Source: Bacteroides neonati
GTDB lineage: Bacteria > Bacteroidota > Bacteroidia > Bacteroidales > Bacteroidaceae
Length of the DNA: 64,000 nt
Assembly (NCBI RefSeq): GCF_000499785.1
Contig: NZ_HG726020.1
Span: forward strand, 1,034,316 to 1,098,315
Direction of reading: 5' to 3'
Shown here: positions 1 through 8,098 of the stretch, piece after piece
How the letters are laid out: the number at the start of each line of letters is the position of its first letter
How positions within the stretch are numbered: the stretch's first letter is position 1
Notes under the pieces: generated by a model
Seen by the model: only the letters and a program-made list of their open reading frames with translations
What the model was told of the DNA's origin: nothing
Database searches by the model: none
Position numbers and translations under genes: made by a program

Positions 1-40
1 CGGTTACCCGGATACACACGCATGTGTTGTCCGGGAACCG
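1..40. terminator. Long hairpin, probable intrinsic terminator
   Basis: Positions 1-12 pair with 30-40 (CGGTTACCCGGA against TCCGGGAACCG, one bulged A). An inner ACACA/TGTGT stem (14-18 with 23-27) caps it. The plus strand continues TCTTTTTA, so it would terminate a plus-strand transcript entering from the left. It also lies just past the nagB stop on the minus strand and may act in both directions. The left edge of the window cuts off the minus-strand tail, so that direction cannot be judged. Confidence 0.7.
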
Positions 41-53
41 TCTTTTTATATAG

Positions 54-866
54 TTATGACAATAAAGAAGCCGGATCTAAATGTTCCGCTTCGATATCTT
101 TAAAGTAGCGATACGTTCCTACTTTCAGTTCGACAGTCGCTGCATCATCACACACAATGATACCCTTTTCGTGCATTTGCAAGGCGCTGATTGTCCACAT
201 CTGTGTAATAGCTCCCTCTACTGCATGATACAGTGCACGGGCTTTGTTGTGACCATTCACAATAATCATCACTTCGCGAGCCGATAAAACGGTACCCACG
301 CCTACTGTCAACGAAGTTTTAGGTACTTTATTGATATCGTTATCGAAGAAACGAGAGTTGGCGATGATGGTGTCGTTAGTCAACGTTTTCTGACGGGTAC
401 GCGAACTCAACGAAGAACCCGGCTCGTTGAAAGCGATGTGTCCATCGGGACCGATACCTCCCATAAATAGGTCGATACCTCCATAAGACTTAATTTTCGC
501 TTCGTAGCGAGCACACTCTGCATCGAGGTCGGCAGCATTTCCATTGAGGATATTTGTATTCTCACGCTTGATGTCGATGTGACCGAAGAAGTTGTTCCAC
601 ATAAAAGAATAGTAGCTTTCGGGGTGTTCCTGAGGCAAACCTACGTATTCGTCCATATTGAATGTCACTACGTGTTCGAACGATACGATGCCCTTCTTAT
701 TCAAATCAATGAGACCCTTGTACATACCCAATGGAGAAGAACCGGTGGGACATCCCAACACAAATGGTTTCTCTGCTGTAGGTTTAGCTGCTCTGATTTT
801 GGCGGCAACATAATGTGCGGCCCATTGAGATACCGACTGATAGTCCGGCTGAATGATTAATCTCAT
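54..866 (-). CDS. nagB: Glucosamine-6-phosphate deaminase
   Basis: Converts glucosamine 6-phosphate to fructose 6-phosphate plus ammonia in the cytosol, feeding amino-sugar carbon into glycolysis. The 270-residue product has the usual NagB length. It shows the phosphate-binding stretch [13 protein letters not shown] near residue 40, NMDEYVGL near 70, and the catalytic/allosteric segment [19 protein letters not shown] near residues 134-152, all in family order. The start MRLIIQPDY is the standard NagB amino terminus. It lies 33 bp downstream of the flavodiiron gene on the same strand and could be co-transcribed with it, though there is no functional tie. No truncation is seen. Confidence 0.96.
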   Translation of the reverse strand: MRLIIQPDYQSVSQWAAHYVAAKIRAAKPTAEKPFVLGCPTGSSPLGMYKGLIDLNKKGIVSFEHVVTFNMDEYVGLPQEHPESYYSFMWNNFFGHIDIKRENTNILNGNAADLDAECARYEAKIKSYGGIDLFMGGIGPDGHIAFNEPGSSLSSRTRQKTLTNDTIIANSRFFDNDINKVPKTSLTVGVGTVLSAREVMIIVNGHNKARALYHAVEGAITQMWTISALQMHEKGIIVCDDAATVELKVGTYRYFKDIEAEHLDPASLLS

Positions 867-899
867 GTCGATTGTTTTTTTAGTAGGTTATTATGTTAG

Positions 900-2096
900 T
901 TAAGAATTAACTTTTAGTCTTTCGGCCATTGCCCGTGCCAGGTTTTCGCACTGTTCGTAGGTGATGTCTTTCATAGCTTGCTTCATCTCCACCGGATCGC
1001 CTACCAATTCAAATTTACTCTTTTCTGCAAATTCGGCCATGCGTTTTACAGCTGCACCTGCCCACGTAAAGGAGCCAAATGTAGCCAGATAGCGACCTTT
1101 CAATTCGCGAACCAATATCTTCGAGAGTAACGATTCTATTTCCGGAAATATCTGGTTGCTATACGTAGGTGAACCGATAATCAATCCTTTGTATTTGAAA
1201 ATATCCATCAAGATATACGAAGCATTGGTTTTGCTTACATTGTGCAACACGATATTTTTCACTCCTTGCGCCGATAGTTCGGCAGCAATGGCCTCTGCCA
1301 TTTGCTCGGTATTACCGTACATACTTCCGTAGGCAATGACAACACCATCTTCGGCCGCATAGCGACTCAATTTATCATAGATGCCCACCACCTTGGTGAT
1401 ATTCTCAGTCCATACCGGGCCATGTGTAGAGCAGATAGCCGAGATAGACAATCCGCCCAGTTTCTGTAACGCTTTTTGCACAGGGCTGCCATATTTACCA
1501 ACGATATTCGAATAGTAACGCACCATTTCGTCCCAATAGTGATCAGTGTTGATACGGGTATCGATAAATCCACCGTCCAATGTTCCGAAGCAACCGAATC
1601 CGTCACCCGAGAAGAGTACTCCGTCTGTTTCATCAAACGTCATCATCGTTTCGGGCCAATGCACCATCGGTGTAAGGTAGAATCTAAGTTTGTGATGTCC
1701 TAATGCTAAAAAATCACCATCTTTTACCACATATTGTTCGCCTGTTACCCCATAGAATCCCTCAATCATACCGAATGTTTGCTTATTGCCCACAATGACG
1801 ATATCGGGATAATGTTGCTTAATCAAACGAATAGAGCCCGAATGATCCGGCTCCATATGATTTATAATTAAATAGTTGATCGGACGATCGCCAATCACTT
1901 GTTGTATCTTACGTAGATATACTTCAAAGTAACAAATATCGACTGTATCGACCAATGCTACCATCTCATCATCTATTAGATAAGAGTTATACGAAACCCC
2001 GTAAGGTAGCGGCCACATCCCCTCAAAAAGATGTTTATTACGGTCGTTAACTCCCACATAGTGAACGTTTCCTTTAATTCTTGTTTTCTCTTTCAT
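900..2096 (-). CDS. FprA-type flavodiiron protein (A-type flavoprotein)
   Basis: Flavodiiron proteins reduce O2 to water and/or NO to N2O, protecting anaerobes in the cytosol. Residues 1-250 form a metallo-beta-lactamase-like domain with diiron ligands in NHMEPDHSG (about residue 80), the FSGDGFGCFG segment and CSTHGPVW (about 224). Residues 255-398 form a flavodoxin domain opening with YGSMYGNTEQMAEA, the FMN phosphate loop. The 398-residue length is that of class A members without rubredoxin extensions. Only 6 bp separate it from the radical SAM gene upstream, so they are probably co-transcribed. Which of O2 or NO it prefers cannot be read from the sequence. Confidence 0.93.
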   Translation of the reverse strand: MKEKTRIKGNVHYVGVNDRNKHLFEGMWPLPYGVSYNSYLIDDEMVALVDTVDICYFEVYLRKIQQVIGDRPINYLIINHMEPDHSGSIRLIKQHYPDIVIVGNKQTFGMIEGFYGVTGEQYVVKDGDFLALGHHKLRFYLTPMVHWPETMMTFDETDGVLFSGDGFGCFGTLDGGFIDTRINTDHYWDEMVRYYSNIVGKYGSPVQKALQKLGGLSISAICSTHGPVWTENITKVVGIYDKLSRYAAEDGVVIAYGSMYGNTEQMAEAIAAELSAQGVKNIVLHNVSKTNASYILMDIFKYKGLIIGSPTYSNQIFPEIESLLSKILVRELKGRYLATFGSFTWAGAAVKRMAEFAEKSKFELVGDPVEMKQAMKDITYEQCENLARAMAERLKVNS

Positions 2097-2102
2097 TCTT
2101 AT

Positions 2103-3068
2103 TTATAGATTAATATCTTCTGCAAAAATAGCTCTTTTTTCTGAAACCCCGAACTTCTTTCCTTGATAAGCACCCCTTTCTTTCATTCTTTTTTGAACTT
2201 GGGCGGTGAATTCATAATTTTTCAGACCCCAATGAGGAGCAATAAGCAGCTCGCGGGGCGACTGTGATACAAAACGTTCCAATACGATATCCGGACGCAA
2301 TCGTTCGATGTAATCAATGACCAAATCGATATACCGATCCACTTCGAAAAGCCTAAAATCGTCGGGGCATTGCTCATATTCATGCGCCATGCGTGTGCCT
2401 CGAATGAGCTGCAACTGATGCATCTTAAGCGTAGTTAACGGTAGTTGCGATAACACGCCCGCTTGTTCCAGAATCTGCTCGTTACTCTCGCCGGGTAGCC
2501 CGAGTATCACATGACCGCCTACCCGAATACCACAATCTGCGGTACGCCGAACGGCTTCTATCGTATCGGCAAACGTATGCCCCCGGTTGATTCGTTTCAA
2601 TGTTGCGTCGCACGTACTCTCAATGCCATACTCCACCAATAAAAAGGTCTGTCGGTTCAGTTCTTCCAGATAGCGCAACAAGGCATCGGGCATACAATCG
2701 GGACGTGTACCAATGACCAGCCCCACTACATTGTCCACACGCAATGCCTCTTCATACTTGCGCTTCAAACCCTCCAACTCGGCATAGGTATTGGTGTATG
2801 CCTGAAAATAGGCAAGATACTTCATTTCAGGATATTTGCGAACGAAGAACAGCTTCCCTTCTTCGAGTTGCTGATGAATAGACTTCTCCGTTTTACAATA
2901 GTCGGGATTGAACGTTTGGTTGTTACAGTACGTACACCCACCCTGCCCCTTGGTTCCATCCCGGTTGGGACAAGTAAATCCGGCATTCAAGGATATTTTC
3001 TGAACTTTATATGGAAAATGGTTCTTTAGAAAAGTAGAGAAATCATTATATAAAGGATATTCGGTCAT
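2103..3068 (-). CDS. TIGR01212-family radical SAM protein (YhcC-like)
   Basis: Radical SAM enzyme of unknown substrate. The cluster-binding region is CPNRDGTKGQGGCTYC (about residues 33-48), with the long spacing after the first Cys that separates the YhcC/TIGR01212 family from the usual CxxxCxxC. Further family signatures are LVEYGIEST near residue 148, GGHVILGLPGE near 190 and KMHQLQLIRGT near 216. The 321-residue length fits the family. It is the first gene of an apparent two-gene unit with the flavodiiron protein. The sequence offers no clue to its reaction, and the pairing with an oxygen/NO-scavenging enzyme is only suggestive. Confidence 0.9.
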   Translation of the reverse strand: MTEYPLYNDFSTFLKNHFPYKVQKISLNAGFTCPNRDGTKGQGGCTYCNNQTFNPDYCKTEKSIHQQLEEGKLFFVRKYPEMKYLAYFQAYTNTYAELEGLKRKYEEALRVDNVVGLVIGTRPDCMPDALLRYLEELNRQTFLLVEYGIESTCDATLKRINRGHTFADTIEAVRRTADCGIRVGGHVILGLPGESNEQILEQAGVLSQLPLTTLKMHQLQLIRGTRMAHEYEQCPDDFRLFEVDRYIDLVIDYIERLRPDIVLERFVSQSPRELLIAPHWGLKNYEFTAQVQKRMKERGAYQGKKFGVSEKRAIFAEDINL

Positions 3069-3148
3069 AAACGGTGCGTCTTATTATTCATTAAAAGCAA
3101 GCAAACATAAGCAAAAAGAACGAGAAACAGCAGGAATGACTCAATTAA

Positions 3149-3176
3149 AAAAGCCCCTTCTCTCGAAGCGGCTTTT
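3149..3176 (-). terminator. Intrinsic terminator
   Basis: Twelve-base arms 3149-3160 and 3165-3176 pair with one C-C mismatch around the loop TCTC (3161-3164). On the minus strand the hairpin runs straight into six T. It would end the candidate small RNA and any helicase read-through. Confidence 0.75.
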
Positions 3177-3231
3177 CTTGTTTGCCTCCCTCTTGTATAG
3201 CGAAGGGGTAAACCTTAAAGATGAAAAAAGG

Positions 3232-3249
3232 GGAAGTCTCACGACTTCC
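3232..3249 (-). terminator. Hairpin with T-tract, terminator or RNA stem
   Basis: GGAAGTC (3232-3238) pairs with GACTTCC (3243-3249) across a 4-base loop. On the minus strand CCTTTTTTC follows. A T-run also follows on the plus strand (ACATTTTTTC), so the structure is bidirectional. It is either the helicase gene terminator or an internal stem of the candidate small RNA. Confidence 0.6.
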
Positions 3250-3380
3250 ACATTTTTTCTAACCTTAAATCTAAATCTCTATGAAAAAAACGTATTGCAA
3301 ATATAGTGGTTTGTTTAATACGAGGTTGTTAATTAAACTTATAAAAAGATGATAAAAAATTAATATACTCCAAAAGCTTG

Positions 3381-6300
3381 TTAAACATTTTGCTCCCTTA
3401 CTAATTTTATCAAATTTAAGTACAATCGGTTCTCCATTAACAGCTCCCGAACGCCCGTTAAAAACAACTGCTTCCGAGCACGAGTCAGCGCTACATTTAG
3501 CTTTCGGTCAATCAATATCCCACGTTCTTCTGTGAGGTTGGAAAGTAGACGTAATTGGTATGGATAGTTAATGCAACAAGAGTAAATAATTACATCGCGC
3601 TCGCTCCCTTGAAATCTTTCGACCGTATCGACCAAAATTGAATCTAAAGCAGGAATGGCAAGTGAGGCTATTTCCTGCCGTATCAACGCAATCTGGCTAC
3701 GGTACGGTGTGATAATGCCCAAGGTAGTAGCTTCATCAAAGTTTTCGGCATACTGCTCATAGATTTCGGCGGCTAAACGGGCAACAATGCGGGCTTCCGA
3801 ATGGTTCGTTTTGGGAGGCATCCCTATCGGCTCTGCCTCGGAAGGATAGAAAGCCAACCGAACGATATCCTCCGAACTTTCCATCTGATGGGGCAATCCC
3901 ACAGGGAGCAATCGGCTTTCGTAGAAAGCTCGATTCGCAAAAAGTGCCACATCGGGGTGCATACGCCCCTGCTTGCAAAGCATATCGTAGCAAGGATGCG
4001 CAATAGCCTGGCCATCATCGACCAAGCAGATGTTGCGATATAAACGTTCAAACAGAGAATCCTTAAGGTTCTTCAACCCGATGCCACGCAAAGCTTCGTC
4101 GTGTACCTCGGCGTGTTCTTCGCGCAGCAACACCACTGCCGGCAGTTGCTTGTGATCGCCAATGAGGATAAACTTGCCGACAGCATTCCCTCCCGCTACA
4201 TTGCGCATACAGAGAATACCCAAGAGTTGGGGCTCGAGAATCTGAGTCGACTCGTCTACAATCGCCACATCGAAACTCTTGAGTTGAAACAGTTCGGGCT
4301 TAGCCGACACAGAAGCCACCGTACCCACAAAGATACGGCAACGGGCAATGCGTGCATTCACCTCGGCTCGTCGGGAGCAAGGGTCCAGTACATTTTCCAT
4401 CAGGTGTGCCCGATACGCCTCATCGCACGATAATTCACTACCCACGCGAATAAAATCGACCTCAGGCGAAATACGGGAGAGGGCTTTGCAAATCTCATCG
4501 ACTGCCCGGTTGGTATACGATAGCAATAGAATCTGCGTGTTCTCATTCGCATAAAATGCTTCGACCATCTGCTTCAATGCCCACGATGTTTTGCCTGTAC
4601 CGGGTGGGCCGATGAGCAAAAAATAGTCGCGCGCTGCTTGTGCTTTGAGCACCACACGGGCAAAATCATCCGAAGCCGTAGCAATCCGTGCATCAAACGA
4701 GGTATCAAAGGCGGGTGGACGTTGCCCCAGCAACAAATCGCGCCGGTCTTGATTGGCTGACAAGAAAACCGAAAGCCCTTGATACATACTCCGAAAGGAG
4801 GTGTCCATCGCGTCGTGCTCAATGGCATAGCGACTACCCGAGGGAAGTACGGCTGCGTTCTGCTGAGTAGCACGGAGTCGAATGCGTATTTCCTGCGCCG
4901 TCAGCCACTCGATATTGCCTTTAAAAACCATCTGATTGGTTACATTGTCCGTATCGGCATTGCGCTGATAAAGAACAATGGCATCGCCGTAGCGAAAGTT
5001 GGGCAATGTCGTTTCCGTTTGCGGGATCGTGAGCGTGAGGCTCGGCTTGTGCTCGTCGCCCGCTCGGTTCTCGCAGATGAGTAAATCGTAGAGTATTTCG
5101 CCTGCCTCGCACTTTTCGGCCAATGTAGACAGCCACAAAGAAGCAGCTCCTGCACGTCCGTCGTAGTCGGCATCACCCGATTTCGATGTATAGAGTTCTT
5201 TGGTGATAAAATTATAAAGGGTGTAGAAATAAGCCCGTTCGAGGGTTGACCGCTCGCGCAGGCGATCGGCAAAGGCATCGATGGAGGGACGCAGGTATTG
5301 CTCCCAGAAGCGTCCGGTGAGTGCCCGCTCGTTCAGGGTTGCAGCATTGATTTCGCTCAACTTACCGGCCGTATAATCGAGGTTATTGTGCAACTGAATA
5401 CCGTATTCGTTTGCCACAATCCGGTTGCGCAGGTTGATGGCACGACGCACCATCGCCCACGACGGACGAGCCGGATAGAGCAGCGGATAGCGCGTATACA
5501 ACAGATAGGGTTTTACCTTGGCATGCGGCTGTCCCATGGCATATTGCAACACCGCCTGATAGAGCATCATCTGCACTTTGTTGTTCTCTTTGGGCTCTAC
5601 TTTGCCACGAATCACATATTCATCGGCCTTGCCCGATTTCATCTCGATAAAGGCCGACATATCACGCTGCATATAGTCCAGTCGACCTTGCAGCCCCAAC
5701 GCCTCGCAAATATAGGATGGTTCGAGCACCGCATCCCGCTTGTCGAGTTCATAGCCGGGCGCATGAAAGGTTTCGGTAACCACGCGCTTCAGGTGATCGA
5801 AGTGTTTGCGGCAATCGGCAAAGAACTCCCGTTCTTTGGCCGGATCGCGAAGATCCTTGCAGGCAGCCAGTTCGATCGGATAGCGGCGAAAGGCTTTCTG
5901 CATACAAGCGGCATAATCTACCTCGCCTTCGGCATGTATCCATTCATCGAGAAAGAGGTTGGCGATGTTTCCCAGCAGCAACGGACGGGCATTATCGATG
6001 GACTGAAAACGGGCATAAATATAATTCATCGGGTGATGTCCATAGTCGCGAAAACACTCGGCGAGCGTACTGATATCGACCAGATAATCGGGTTCGAGCA
6101 CTATAAACGAGGGAGTAAGTATCCCGGCATCATCAATGGCCACATCGAGCAGGTTGATCTGTGCATGAGCCCATAACGCAGCGCACGTATCGTTGAACTC
6201 ATCATTGACCTGTGACACGCCGTAGCGCACACGCAGCGGTTCGTCAGACAGTTCCTCGGTAGGCATTACGTAGAGATACTGCTCGTCGGCATATTGAAAG

Positions 6301-6734
6301 CAAACACGCATGCGGTTGCGGCGTTCGCGGGCAGGCGGAGCCACCAGATAGGTGGCATCGGCACGGGGCAATAATCGGTACAGCTCGGCGGGAATCTCCT
6401 CGCCCGACAATTTACGGACAAAAAAAGCCAGTGTCTTGACATCGCGCAACAGTTGTTCGCGCGTGGGTTCGCTCTTCCTGTTCAAAATAGCATTGGAGGT
6501 AAGTCGAAAAGTATGTAGACGGTTTTGCTCCACCACAGACAACCCCACTCGTGCCGCTACAAAACTGATACGTGCCGACAAATCGGTCATTTGCAGGCTC
6601 TGATCCGTCATCTGTGCCCGGCAAAGACGCTCGAGCAGATCACGCAATTGTTTATAGTCGGTAGCCAAATGGGTATCGTCGGTGCAACAAGCACCCAGTA
6701 GCAGTTCGAAAGATTCTTTTATTGCTTGTTCCAT
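3381..6734 (-). CDS. Dna2-like PD-(D/E)XK nuclease plus superfamily I helicase
   Basis: Predicted ATP-dependent nuclease-helicase acting on DNA or RNA ends. The amino-terminal half carries a Cas4/RecB-like PD-(D/E)XK site: GRLDYM followed by FIEMKSGK (about residues 350-370 counted from this start). The carboxy-terminal half has a Upf1/Dna2-type helicase core: Walker A GPPGTGKTSW (about 705), Walker B VDESTQILEP, GDHKQLPAVV, and motifs V/VI in ERFQGSERDVII and NVALTRARKQ. The reading frame stays open to an ATG at 6827, giving 1148 residues. However, a promoter-like TTG-N19-TACCTTTG (6741-6770) places transcription start almost on the ATG at 6734, so the shorter form (about 1117 residues) is preferred. 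Role in repair, recombination or defence is undetermined. Confidence 0.85.
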   Translation of the reverse strand: MEQAIKESFELLLGACCTDDTHLATDYKQLRDLLERLCRAQMTDQSLQMTDLSARISFVAARVGLSVVEQNRLHTFRLTSNAILNRKSEPTREQLLRDVKTLAFFVRKLSGEEIPAELYRLLPRADATYLVAPPARERRNRMRVCFQYADEQYLYVMPTEELSDEPLRVRYGVSQVNDEFNDTCAALWAHAQINLLDVAIDDAGILTPSFIVLEPDYLVDISTLAECFRDYGHHPMNYIYARFQSIDNARPLLLGNIANLFLDEWIHAEGEVDYAACMQKAFRRYPIELAACKDLRDPAKEREFFADCRKHFDHLKRVVTETFHAPGYELDKRDAVLEPSYICEALGLQGRLDYMQRDMSAFIEMKSGKADEYVIRGKVEPKENNKVQMMLYQAVLQYAMGQPHAKVKPYLLYTRYPLLYPARPSWAMVRRAINLRNRIVANEYGIQLHNNLDYTAGKLSEINAATLNERALTGRFWEQYLRPSIDAFADRLRERSTLERAYFYTLYNFITKELYTSKSGDADYDGRAGAASLWLSTLAEKCEAGEILYDLLICENRAGDEHKPSLTLTIPQTETTLPNFRYGDAIVLYQRNADTDNVTNQMVFKGNIEWLTAQEIRIRLRATQQNAAVLPSGSRYAIEHDAMDTSFRSMYQGLSVFLSANQDRRDLLLGQRPPAFDTSFDARIATASDDFARVVLKAQAARDYFLLIGPPGTGKTSWALKQMVEAFYANENTQILLLSYTNRAVDEICKALSRISPEVDFIRVGSELSCDEAYRAHLMENVLDPCSRRAEVNARIARCRIFVGTVASVSAKPELFQLKSFDVAIVDESTQILEPQLLGILCMRNVAGGNAVGKFILIGDHKQLPAVVLLREEHAEVHDEALRGIGLKNLKDSLFERLYRNICLVDDGQAIAHPCYDMLCKQGRMHPDVALFANRAFYESRLLPVGLPHQMESSEDIVRLAFYPSEAEPIGMPPKTNHSEARIVARLAAEIYEQYAENFDEATTLGIITPYRSQIALIRQEIASLAIPALDSILVDTVERFQGSERDVIIYSCCINYPYQLRLLSNLTEERGILIDRKLNVALTRARKQLFLTGVRELLMENRLYLNLIKLVREQNV

Positions 6735-6740
6735 ACCAAG

Positions 6741-6770
6741 CAAAGGTAGAGAAAATTTAGAAATATCCAA
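6741..6770 (-). promoter_or_regulatory. Predicted Bacteroides-type promoter of the nuclease-helicase gene
   Basis: On the minus strand TTG (plus 6768-6770) is followed after 19 bp by TACCTTTG (plus 6741-6748). This matches the Bacteroides consensus TTTG / 19-21 bp / TAnnTTTG. Initiation would fall at about 6735-6737, directly at the ATG at 6734, implying a very short leader or a leaderless mRNA. Confidence 0.6.
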
Positions 6771-6786
6771 TGGTAAGGGGCAAAGG

Positions 6787-6840
6787 TTCCGACCATCCAC
6801 CAGAAAGATTCCGACCATTTGCCCCAAAGGTTCCGACCAT
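6787..6840. repeat. Three tandem copies of a 22-bp repeat
   Basis: TTCCGACCAT occurs at 6787-6796, 6809-6818 and 6831-6840, exactly 22 bp apart. Flanking bases are partly conserved (AAAGGTTCCGACCATTT-like). The array lies between the stop of the beta-helix lipoprotein gene and the promoter-like element of the helicase gene. It starts about 17 bp upstream of the -33 element, which fits an operator or activator site; a simple tandem duplication is the alternative. Confidence 0.65.
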
Positions 6841-6848
6841 TTATCTAC

Positions 6849-7979
6849 TTAGAATTTGCACCAGCCTTGCGTCCACTCGGGATACACCACCTGTCGACGC
6901 TCCTCGAAGCGCACGTCTTCCATCCCCCCGGGCGTACCTTCGACCTGCGAAGGGTATCCGCTAATGGTAGCACCTACAATCGAGACCTGTGTATGCACAT
7001 CGAGCTTAAGCGCAGCACCGAACAGCCCCAGCAAACTTTCATTGTCGGGGCGGAGATTTCCGCCATTGATGTAAGCGGGCGTATTGACAAAGTTCGGGTC
7101 AGCATCGGCAGGACCGAAGATGGTAACCTGTTCAAAGCGTGGCGCAGTGATGGGAGTGGCCGGGCTGTCTTGCCCATTATTGCTGCATTCGAATGCGTGC
7201 GACTGGGTTACATCTGCCAATCGAGGATGACGGATGCCCAACAGATTCGTACAAGTACCCCGATAGCCGTTATCGGCATCAAAATCATCATCCCAGGCAC
7301 GATAAGCAACCAGATGGGTGCAGTTGACCGTCCCGCCAAACCACTCGAAAGCATCATCGTTCGAGTAGCTCACCTGAATGTGATCGACCTGCGTTCCACT
7401 GCCTACCGAGCCAAAGGTAAGCCCGTTTATCTCCTGATCTTTTTTAAACGGGTGTCCGGCATATTCAATGCGTAGGTAACTGAGCACACCCGAGTTATCG
7501 GCATCATTCGATCCGCCGTGCAGGGTGCGCGGGCCACCTTCTATCTGCATAATGGCTTGGTTGTTGCGCGCATTGCCACAAACGATGATGCCGCCCCAGT
7601 CGCCCGGTCTTTGCGCTCCATCGGGCATGGCAGAGGTAAAAACGATGGGAGCATCGACAGTGCCGCGGGCAATAAGTTTGCCACCCGGCTCTACGATCAG
7701 TGCCGCGCGTGTTGCTTTATCTCCCTTAATAACCGTTCCGGCCTCAATGGTAAGAGTCGATCCGTTGGTAATGTAGCACCAACCTCTCATCACATACGTG
7801 CCCCGGCGAATGTATTGGTGATCGCGGATTTCGAATGTTTGCTCGCCGTTGCCGATCAGGTTGCCGCCATAGATAATGCCGTTTTGTGTAGGGTCCGAAG
7901 AGGTACAGCCTACAGATACGAGCATAAGCAACAAAGAAATAAATAGTGAAAAACGGAAGATGACAGTGAATCGTTTCAT
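6849..7979 (-). CDS. Beta-helix lipoprotein, paralogue A of a TonB receptor cluster
   Basis: Predicted surface or periplasmic lipoprotein of unknown function. The start at 7979 (MKRFTVIFRF) is chosen because it gives a clean signal peptide and lipobox VSVGC (Cys25); an upstream in-frame ATG at 8069 adds 30 residues unlike any export signal. The body has a beta-helix-like pattern: GSTLTIEAGTVIKGD, LIVEPGGKLIARGT, APIVFTSA, WGGIIVCG, then LRIEYAGH, GLTFGSVGSGT and DDAFEWFGGTVN. It ends in WTQGWCKF. The gene upstream shares the same blocks in the same order, so the two are tandem paralogues behind a TonB-dependent receptor, probably its ligand-binding or processing partners. No catalytic motif was recognised. 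Confidence 0.78.
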   Translation of the reverse strand: MKRFTVIFRFSLFISLLLMLVSVGCTSSDPTQNGIIYGGNLIGNGEQTFEIRDHQYIRRGTYVMRGWCYITNGSTLTIEAGTVIKGDKATRAALIVEPGGKLIARGTVDAPIVFTSAMPDGAQRPGDWGGIIVCGNARNNQAIMQIEGGPRTLHGGSNDADNSGVLSYLRIEYAGHPFKKDQEINGLTFGSVGSGTQVDHIQVSYSNDDAFEWFGGTVNCTHLVAYRAWDDDFDADNGYRGTCTNLLGIRHPRLADVTQSHAFECSNNGQDSPATPITAPRFEQVTIFGPADADPNFVNTPAYINGGNLRPDNESLLGLFGAALKLDVHTQVSIVGATISGYPSQVEGTPGGMEDVRFEERRQVVYPEWTQGWCKF

Positions 7980-8098
7980 CAATTGAGAATTAAAATGAAG
8001 AGTGAAAAAATATAGAGTGAGTGGTTGGTTAACAGCAGGAATGGACGGTAAGCAACTCTTTCTTGCCAACCGCCCACTTCCCGTGATTAATCAATAGA

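Larger units (their letters stand above)
3145..3298 (-). ncRNA. Candidate small non-coding RNA
   Basis: The minus strand has a TATATTTG element (plus 3298-3305) matching the Bacteroides -7 consensus TAnnTTTG, but no clear -33 element. About 50 nt further on is a 7-bp hairpin (3232-3249) followed by CCTTTTTTC, then a second hairpin (3149-3176) followed by TTTTTTAATTG. This is the layout of a roughly 140-nt transcript ending in an intrinsic terminator. It lies between the helicase stop and the radical SAM start. It could instead be the processed 3' end of the helicase mRNA. No named RNA family is claimed. Confidence 0.4.
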
